Source: Verrucomicrobia bacterium UBA1731
Lineage (GTDB): Bacteria > Verrucomicrobiota > Kiritimatiellia > RFP12 > UBA1067
NCBI GenBank assembly: GCA_002317575.1
Contig: DCIH01000100.1
Coordinates: 26,842-38,242, forward strand
DNA: 11,401 nt
Direction of reading: 5' to 3'
The position numbers and the translations under genes are program-made. Under the pieces are notes generated by a model that was given only the letters and a program-made list of their open reading frames with translations, did not search any database and was not told the origin of the DNA. Shown piece after piece: positions 8,001 through 11,401 of the stretch. Each line of letters starts with the position of its first letter. The first letter of the stretch is position 1.

Positions 8001-8239
8001 CGAACCGGTTGATCGGCGACGCGAAGAAGGGCGAGGACTGCGAATGGAACGGTCCGGCGCTCAAGGAAATCCCCGCGTGGGTGAAGGAAGGGAAACCGTC
8101 GCCGATCGGCCGGCTCACGTTTACGACCTGGCGTCATTGGCGCGCCGATGAAGCGCTTCTGCCGTCCGGCCTGCTTGGTCCTGTTCGTCTGACGGTCAGC
8201 GCGGCCGGTCCCCGTGTTGCCCAAACGGGTGGATTTTGA
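5078..8239 (+). CDS. Exported GH106-like alpha-L-rhamnosidase family glycosidase
   Basis: A 1053-residue secreted enzyme of the GH106 type, which removes terminal alpha-L-rhamnose from rhamnogalacturonan and related glycans. Residues 1-28 form a signal peptide (MKRK, hydrophobic core, then ARA before Q29). The catalytic region opens with the hallmark PRTWWHWMNGNVTKQGLTAD and AGIGGAHIFDVG. A discoidin-like beta-sandwich stretch lies at about 213-310. The likely catalytic Glu residues are E430 in CDSYEVGSQNWT and E568 in VDAEGFT; their spacing of 138 resembles that of the two key Glu residues reported for BT0986. Residues from about 860 form a GH2-type sugar-binding jelly roll (VVLDLGRVKNLAEVTVNGK). 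The frame is open to a GTG at 5006 overlapping the previous stop, but ATG 5078 is preferred because the signal peptide starts there. With the GH127-like enzyme it suggests pectin side-chain degradation. The exact linkage cleaved is inferred. Confidence 0.87.
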   Translation: MKRKSTTGALRAFAVFAAVCAVLLGARAQSDAGEAGRLARGFANPPNEAKPRTWWHWMNGNVTKQGLTADLEAMARAGIGGAHIFDVGCNIPAGDVAFNTPTWDDYLRHAIREAGRLGLELTLVNCSGFANAGGPWVAPSNSTFLVTCSETTVKGGMRPSKPLARAQNDHGFYRDIAVLAFPQPTCEAQAPKDVKVASPKQNVFVVSADKPMTVRGLRLGMYLDVSWAWDRWLKFAVETSEDGLTWKDAGSVETMVINGGKSDCNGGDEKLFAFDKPYVARFIRFTGDATRCHANYGDSSKARIVVLKPVFQRALQQLNERTLRSSQVVTTPAGDSMPDEAIDKSRIVDLTKRLAADGSLDWTAPAGEDWIVLRIGYASNGMKCHPATPFGEGPEVDKLDADAVRRHLEAYALKYAGMKGVAGVLCDSYEVGSQNWTHGLEKIFETRRGYSLVPYLAAFSGRVVGSARETDNALRDYRRTVSDLFCENFAGASSELCARHGMVSAMEPYGNGPFNNTSYAWYTSQPMTEFWVDPEDGADNYTRANYCVLAHRVASSAHLRGIPFVDAEGFTAAPQRGGRWLKDPFGLKAYGDLMYACGVTRMVYHRWAHQPWTEPARLPGMTMGPWGTHFERTETWWPMVGPWLTYQARCQYLLQQGSVVADVLAYDGDDVPAVGVDPAKMPVGIGWDVCGKEALAELTVKNGKLKCRSATEYSVLFVPDIVWVSPESAQRIAALKAQGVKVVYDVKDLNVVPDFTFRGTTMPVKAIHRAYGDGLEGYFVAYPATNAATVTCSFRVTGKAPQFWDPETGAVSTPRVWREKDGRTEVEIAFKPCGATFVMFAPKDAPKPPLEDMFVESAAETLEGPWTLAFPKGWNCPEKVALEKLVSWTEIPDGEVKYFSGVATYAYAGKAPAAAVAKGSRVVLDLGRVKNLAEVTVNGKTFEPLWRPPFRADVTDALREDGSFDLVVRVANLWPNRLIGDAKKGEDCEWNGPALKEIPAWVKEGKPSPIGRLTFTTWRHWRADEALLPSGLLGPVRLTVSAAGPRVAQTGGF

Positions 8240-8245
8240 TAGAAT
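8217..8245 (+). promoter_or_regulatory. Promoter of the citrate synthase gene, embedded in the end of the GH106 gene
   Basis: A -35 box TTGCCC (8217-8222) and a -10 box TAGAAT (8240-8245) are 17 bases apart. TGA at 8237-8239 precedes the -10 box, so the stop codon of the glycosidase gene also serves as the extended -10 element. Transcription should begin near 8252, leaving a leader of about 20 bases that contains GGAG (8260-8263), a ribosome site nine bases before the ATG. Confidence 0.68.
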
Positions 8246-8272
8246 GCGCGCGTTTTTTCGGAGAAGAACTGT

Positions 8273-9628
8273 ATGATGGATGCGGCATGGATCAAGGCGC
8301 GCGCGAACGACGTCCGCAAGGCGGACGAAATCGATCCCGCGCTGTACGCGAAATACAACGTCAAGCGCGGCTTGCGCAATTCGGACGGCACGGGCGTTCT
8401 GGTGGGGCTCACCACCATCGGCAATGTGCACGGCTACGTGATGAGCGAAGGCGACAAGTTCGCCGTTCCCGGCCAGCTCCAGTACCGCGGCGTGGATGTG
8501 CAGGACATCGCCAAGCACTGCGCGCGGGAGCATCGTCCTGCGTTCGAAGAGGCCGCGTATCTGCTTCTGTTCGGGAACCTGCCGTCCAAATCCGAACTCG
8601 CCAAGTGGAACGACATCCTTTCGAACAACCGTTCGTTCAGCGCCGGATTTCGCGAAAAGGCCATCTTCGAGATGCCCGCCCAGAGCGGTGATCTGATGAA
8701 TTCGCTCGCGCGCGCCGTTCTCGCGGCGTACGCGTACGATCCGAAGCCGGACCGGCTGGACATTGAAGGCAACCTCGAACAGTCCGTGAACCTGATCGCG
8801 CGCATGCCGCTCCTGGCGGCGTATGTGTACCAGGCGGCGGAATGCGCCCGCACGGGCGCGAAGCCCGAAATCCTCGAGGCGACGCCCGGCATGTCCACGG
8901 CGGAAATCTTCCTCACGACATTGCGCGGCGGCCACCACCGCGTGAAGAAGCTCGAGGCGGATGTGCTCGACCTCGCGCTGCTCCTCCACGCGGAGCACGG
9001 CGGCGGCAACAACTCCAGCTTCGTCACGCACGTGGTGTCGTCCTCGTTCACGGATCTCTACAGTTCGCTGGCGGCCTCCATCCTCGCGCTCAAGGGTTCG
9101 CGCCACGGCGGCGCCAATCTGCGTACGATGCGGCAGATGGACGAAATCAAGAGCCACGTGAAGGACTGGACGGACGAAGGTGCCGTCGCGTCGTACCTCA
9201 CGAAGATCGTCGCGAAGAAGGCGGGCGACGGCACGGGCCTCATCTACGGTCTCGGCCACGCCGTGTACACGCTTTCCGATCCGCGCGCCGTGCTGCTGAA
9301 GGCGAAGGCCGAGCGCCTCGCCGAATCGTGCGGACGGCTGGACGAGTTCAAGCTCTACGAGGCGATCGAGGCGTTCGGTCCGCAGATCATCCGCAAGGCG
9401 CACCCCAAGGCCGCGGAGGCCTGCGCCAATGTCGACCTCTATTCCGGTTTCGTCTACGACATGCTGGGCATTCCGCAGGAACTCTACACGCCGCTCTTCG
9501 CGGTGGCGCGCGTGGTGGGCTGGTGCGCCCACCGCATGGAGGAGCTCGGAAACTGCGGACCGATCATCCGTCCCGCCTACAAGCCGCTCAACCAAAGCAA
9601 GAAATACGTCGACCTCGCGCAGCGCTGA
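8273..9628 (+). CDS. Citrate synthase (citrate/2-methylcitrate synthase family)
   Basis: A 451-residue cytoplasmic enzyme that condenses acetyl-CoA with oxaloacetate, or propionyl-CoA in the methylcitrate variant. The N-terminal part has LRNSDGTGVLVGLTTIGNVH and QLQYRGVDVQDI, the substrate-side motifs of the family. The catalytic triad is visible: H278 in GSRHGGAN, H329 in GLGHAVYTLSDPRA and D388 in VDLYSGFVYDMLGIP. EHGGGNNSS (H242) is the conserved helix near the active site. It is longer than the approximately 380-residue short forms and lacks the zinc-finger-like N-terminal domain of E. coli GltA, so it belongs to a distinct bacterial type. ATG 8273 is preferred over the adjacent ATG 8276 because of its spacing from GGAG. 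The gene has its own promoter; argJ follows after 33 bases and may be cotranscribed, which would link supply of 2-oxoglutarate precursors with arginine synthesis. Sequence alone does not exclude 2-methylcitrate synthase. Confidence 0.92.
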   Translation: MMDAAWIKARANDVRKADEIDPALYAKYNVKRGLRNSDGTGVLVGLTTIGNVHGYVMSEGDKFAVPGQLQYRGVDVQDIAKHCAREHRPAFEEAAYLLLFGNLPSKSELAKWNDILSNNRSFSAGFREKAIFEMPAQSGDLMNSLARAVLAAYAYDPKPDRLDIEGNLEQSVNLIARMPLLAAYVYQAAECARTGAKPEILEATPGMSTAEIFLTTLRGGHHRVKKLEADVLDLALLLHAEHGGGNNSSFVTHVVSSSFTDLYSSLAASILALKGSRHGGANLRTMRQMDEIKSHVKDWTDEGAVASYLTKIVAKKAGDGTGLIYGLGHAVYTLSDPRAVLLKAKAERLAESCGRLDEFKLYEAIEAFGPQIIRKAHPKAAEACANVDLYSGFVYDMLGIPQELYTPLFAVARVVGWCAHRMEELGNCGPIIRPAYKPLNQSKKYVDLAQR

Positions 9629-9661
9629 TCCGTTCGCGAGCGTCGCACCGGGAGTCAATCC

Positions 9662-10873
9662 ATGAAGTTCTTCGACGGCGGCGTCACGGCCGCAAAAGGG
9701 TTCCGCGCGGCCGGCGTGCCGGCGGCCATCAAGTATCCGGGTCGGCGCGACGTCGCGCTCGTGGTGGCGGACAGGCCCTGCGCGTGCGCAGGCGTGTTCA
9801 CCACAAACGCCGTGGCGGCCGCGCCCGTCGTCTACGACCGCGAAGTCGTGAAGGGCGGGGTTGCGCAGGCGATTCTCGCGAACTCCGGCTGCGCGAACGC
9901 GTGCACCGGTCCGGACGGCTACAAGGCCGCGCGCGAGTCGGCGGCGAAGACGGCGGCCACGCTCGGGATCGATCCGAAGCACGTCCTGGTCGCCTCCACG
10001 GGCGTCATCGGCGCGCCGTTGCCGGTCGACCGTCTGCTCAAGGGCATGATCCAGGCCGCGGGCGAACTCGCGTCCACGCGCGAAGCGGCGAAGAACGCCG
10101 AGGCCGCGGTGATGACCACCGACACGAAGCCGAAAGAAGCGGCGGTGCGCGTTAAGATCGGCGGCAAGACGGTGACGGTGGGCGGCATGTGCAAGGGTTC
10201 GGGCATGATCGAGCCGAATATGGCGACGATGCTCGGCTTCATCACCACGGACTGCGCGATTTCCGCGCCGATGCTCCGCCGCGCGCTCAAGCTCGCGATC
10301 GCGGTGTCGTTCAACCACGTGGTGGTGGACGGAGACGAATCCACGAACGACTCCGTGTTTCTGCTCGCCTCGGGCGAAGCGGGCAACGCGCCGATCGTCC
10401 GCGCGGGTAAGGATTTCGATGCGTTCGTCGAGGCGCTCACGGCCGTGGGCGTCGCGCTCGCCAAGCAGATGGCGGCGGACGGCGAAGGCGCCACCAAGTT
10501 CGTGACCGTGACGGTGAAGGGCGCGAAGACGCAGCGCGACGCCGACCGGGCCGCGCGCGCGATCGCCAAGAGTCCGCTCGCGAAGACAAGCTGGTTCGGC
10601 AAGGATCCCAACTGGGGCCGCGTCCTCGCGGCGGCGGGCTACTCGGGCGCGAAGGTGAACGACCGCGAAGCGGAAGTGTTCTACGGCAAGACCTGGGCCT
10701 ACCGCAAAGGCCGCGTGGCGGACGCCGCGCAGCTGAAGCGCCTCACCAAGGAACTTGAAGGCGACACGCTCGTCGTGACGGTGGATCTCCATCTCGGCGC
10801 GTTCGAGAGCACCATCTACACGTGCGATTTTTCGCTCGACTACGTTCACATCAACGCGGATTACACCACCTGA
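9662..10873 (+). CDS. argJ: Bifunctional glutamate N-acetyltransferase / ornithine acetyltransferase (ArgJ)
   Basis: Transfers the acetyl group from N-acetylornithine to glutamate, recycling it in arginine synthesis; many ArgJ proteins also use acetyl-CoA directly. The 403 residues match the family length. ArgJ is made as a precursor that cuts itself into alpha and beta chains before a Thr nucleophile. The cleavage motif is present as KGSGMIEPNMATML, placing the cut between A188 and T189. Other family signatures are GVFTTNAVAAAPV, ANSGCANACTG, VASTGVIG, and the late SWFGKDPNWGRVLAAAGYSG. The C-terminus ends in NADYTT, a typical family ending. The ATG has GGGAG at 9650-9654, seven bases upstream. 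Neighbouring arginine genes are not in the window, so whether the enzyme is mono- or bifunctional cannot be decided from context. The next gene starts 19 bases later and is probably cotranscribed. Confidence 0.95.
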   Translation: MKFFDGGVTAAKGFRAAGVPAAIKYPGRRDVALVVADRPCACAGVFTTNAVAAAPVVYDREVVKGGVAQAILANSGCANACTGPDGYKAARESAAKTAATLGIDPKHVLVASTGVIGAPLPVDRLLKGMIQAAGELASTREAAKNAEAAVMTTDTKPKEAAVRVKIGGKTVTVGGMCKGSGMIEPNMATMLGFITTDCAISAPMLRRALKLAIAVSFNHVVVDGDESTNDSVFLLASGEAGNAPIVRAGKDFDAFVEALTAVGVALAKQMAADGEGATKFVTVTVKGAKTQRDADRAARAIAKSPLAKTSWFGKDPNWGRVLAAAGYSGAKVNDREAEVFYGKTWAYRKGRVADAAQLKRLTKELEGDTLVVTVDLHLGAFESTIYTCDFSLDYVHINADYTT

Positions 10874-10892
10874 TTTTCCGGAGGAACCGAAG

Positions 10893-11401
10893 ATGCCGTC
10901 TTTGCAGGACATGCGCACGAAGGCCAAGGAAGCGGGCCTCATGAAACTGGACAAGCTGATCGCGAACCGTCAGCGGATTCCGAACTGCGAAATCCCGATT
11001 CCGATCCAGGAACTGTGCGAGCGCTACGAGAAACTCTACACGGGCTGCATCAACGACGTGATGCGCGAACTGTGCCTGCTGAACCAGAACCTCCCCAGCG
11101 ACATCATGCCGCTCCGAGACGAGATGACCGTGTGCGGCGAGGCGTTCACCGTGAAGTCCGCGCCGAACTGCATGATCGAAGGCGAGATGACGTTCCGCGC
11201 GCAGATGCTGGACGATTTCAAGCCGAACGGCGTCGTGGTGTGGGATACGAGCGAGGACACCGAGGCGTCCCTGTGGGGCGGCGTGATGACGGCGACGGCG
11301 ATGACGAAGGGCATCCGCGGCGCGGTGATCGCCGGCGGCATCCGTGACACGAAGCAGATTCTCGAGCAGAAGTTCCCCGTGTTCTACAAGTACCGCACCT
11401 C
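10893..11401 (+). CDS. RraA / HMG-aldolase-like family protein, C-terminus cut by window edge
   Basis: The first 169 codons of a protein in the RraA-like superfamily (PF03737), which covers class II 4-hydroxy-4-methyl-2-oxoglutarate/oxaloacetate aldolases, regulators of RNase E, and members once misnamed dimethylmenaquinone methyltransferase. The family core is visible: CINDVMRE, CGEAFTVKSAP, FKPNGVVVWDTSE, LWGGVMTATAMTKGIRGAVI and GGIRDTKQI followed by FPVFYKYRT. The Arg-Asp pair in GGIRDT corresponds to the substrate- and metal-binding pair of the aldolases. The approximately 45 residues before the core form a helical, charged N-terminal extension longer than in E. coli RraA. The ATG has the best ribosome site in the window, GGAGG at 10880-10884, eight bases upstream. 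The gene follows argJ by 19 bases. Family is clear, but the reaction cannot be assigned, and a role as RNase regulator is unlikely to be transferable by similarity. Confidence 0.82.
   Translation, partial: MPSLQDMRTKAKEAGLMKLDKLIANRQRIPNCEIPIPIQELCERYEKLYTGCINDVMRELCLLNQNLPSDIMPLRDEMTVCGEAFTVKSAPNCMIEGEMTFRAQMLDDFKPNGVVVWDTSEDTEASLWGGVMTATAMTKGIRGAVIAGGIRDTKQILEQKFPVFYKYRT

Noticed and set aside
8211..8236. Hairpin CCCGT/ACGGG followed by TGGATTTT as a terminator for the GH106 gene
   Set aside because: The stem is only five pairs with a nine-base loop, lies inside the coding sequence and has a broken T-run; too weak to annotate.
9629..9661. Possible terminator or promoter between citrate synthase and argJ
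   Set aside because: Only short imperfect GC pairings and no T-run or -10/-35 pair are visible, so read-through is the simpler reading.
7949..10954. A 1001-codon open frame on the minus strand across the end of the GH106 gene, citrate synthase and argJ
   Set aside because: It lies antisense to three clearly identified genes, is very rich in Arg, His, Ala and Val, has no recognisable domain and no ribosome site. Such long antisense frames arise from strong third-position GC bias in the real genes.
1..11401. CRISPR array, insertion sequence, direct repeats or attachment site at the tRNA
   Set aside because: No regularly spaced repeats, transposase or integrase genes were seen, and I found no second copy of the tRNA 3' end in the window.

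Overview
The window is a GC-rich, densely packed bacterial segment in which every supported gene lies on the + strand. It holds ordinary metabolic genes, two secreted plant-polysaccharide glycosidases and one tRNA. The mix (AGCS amino-acid symporter, GH127-like and GH106-like hydrolases, MEP-pathway IspE, type III pantothenate kinase, ArgJ) fits a polysaccharide-degrading anaerobe. My best guess is the Verrucomicrobiota/Kiritimatiellota/Lentisphaerota side of the PVC superphylum, but no phylogenetic marker here settles this.

Layout. 1-465: C-terminal end of a sodium:alanine/glycine symporter. 499-2457: exported GH127/DUF1680 family protein (beta-L-arabinofuranosidase-like) with its Glu/Cys zinc-thiolate motifs. 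2474-4481: a tight cluster of ispE, coaX and a small lipoprotein, joined by two ATGA stop/start overlaps. 4490-4518: a tRNA promoter. 4549-4625: tRNA-Pro(GGG) with encoded CCA. 4635-5009: a small HExxH zinc-peptidase starting only 9 nt after the tRNA. 5078-8239: a 1053-residue GH106-like alpha-L-rhamnosidase with a signal peptide and a promoter that predicts a leaderless mRNA. 8273-9628: citrate synthase with its own promoter overlapping the end of the rhamnosidase gene. 9662-10873: argJ. 10893 to the window end: an RraA/HMG-aldolase-like protein cut by the window edge.

How they work together. The two exported glycosidases would remove L-arabinofuranose and L-rhamnose from pectic side chains, though no SusC/SusD pair, sugar transporter or sugar-catabolic gene is visible beside them. 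The other genes serve isoprenoid, CoA, TCA-cycle and arginine synthesis. The most interesting material is in the short gaps. Three promoters share an extended TGn -10. Two of them are followed by the same 11-mer, CGCGTTTTTTC, at the predicted transcript start. The third places the predicted transcript start on the ATG itself. I see no clear new defence, mobile or RNA-guided system here, no CRISPR array and no insertion sequence. No stretch over 300 bases lacks a gene; the longest gaps are about 70 bases.
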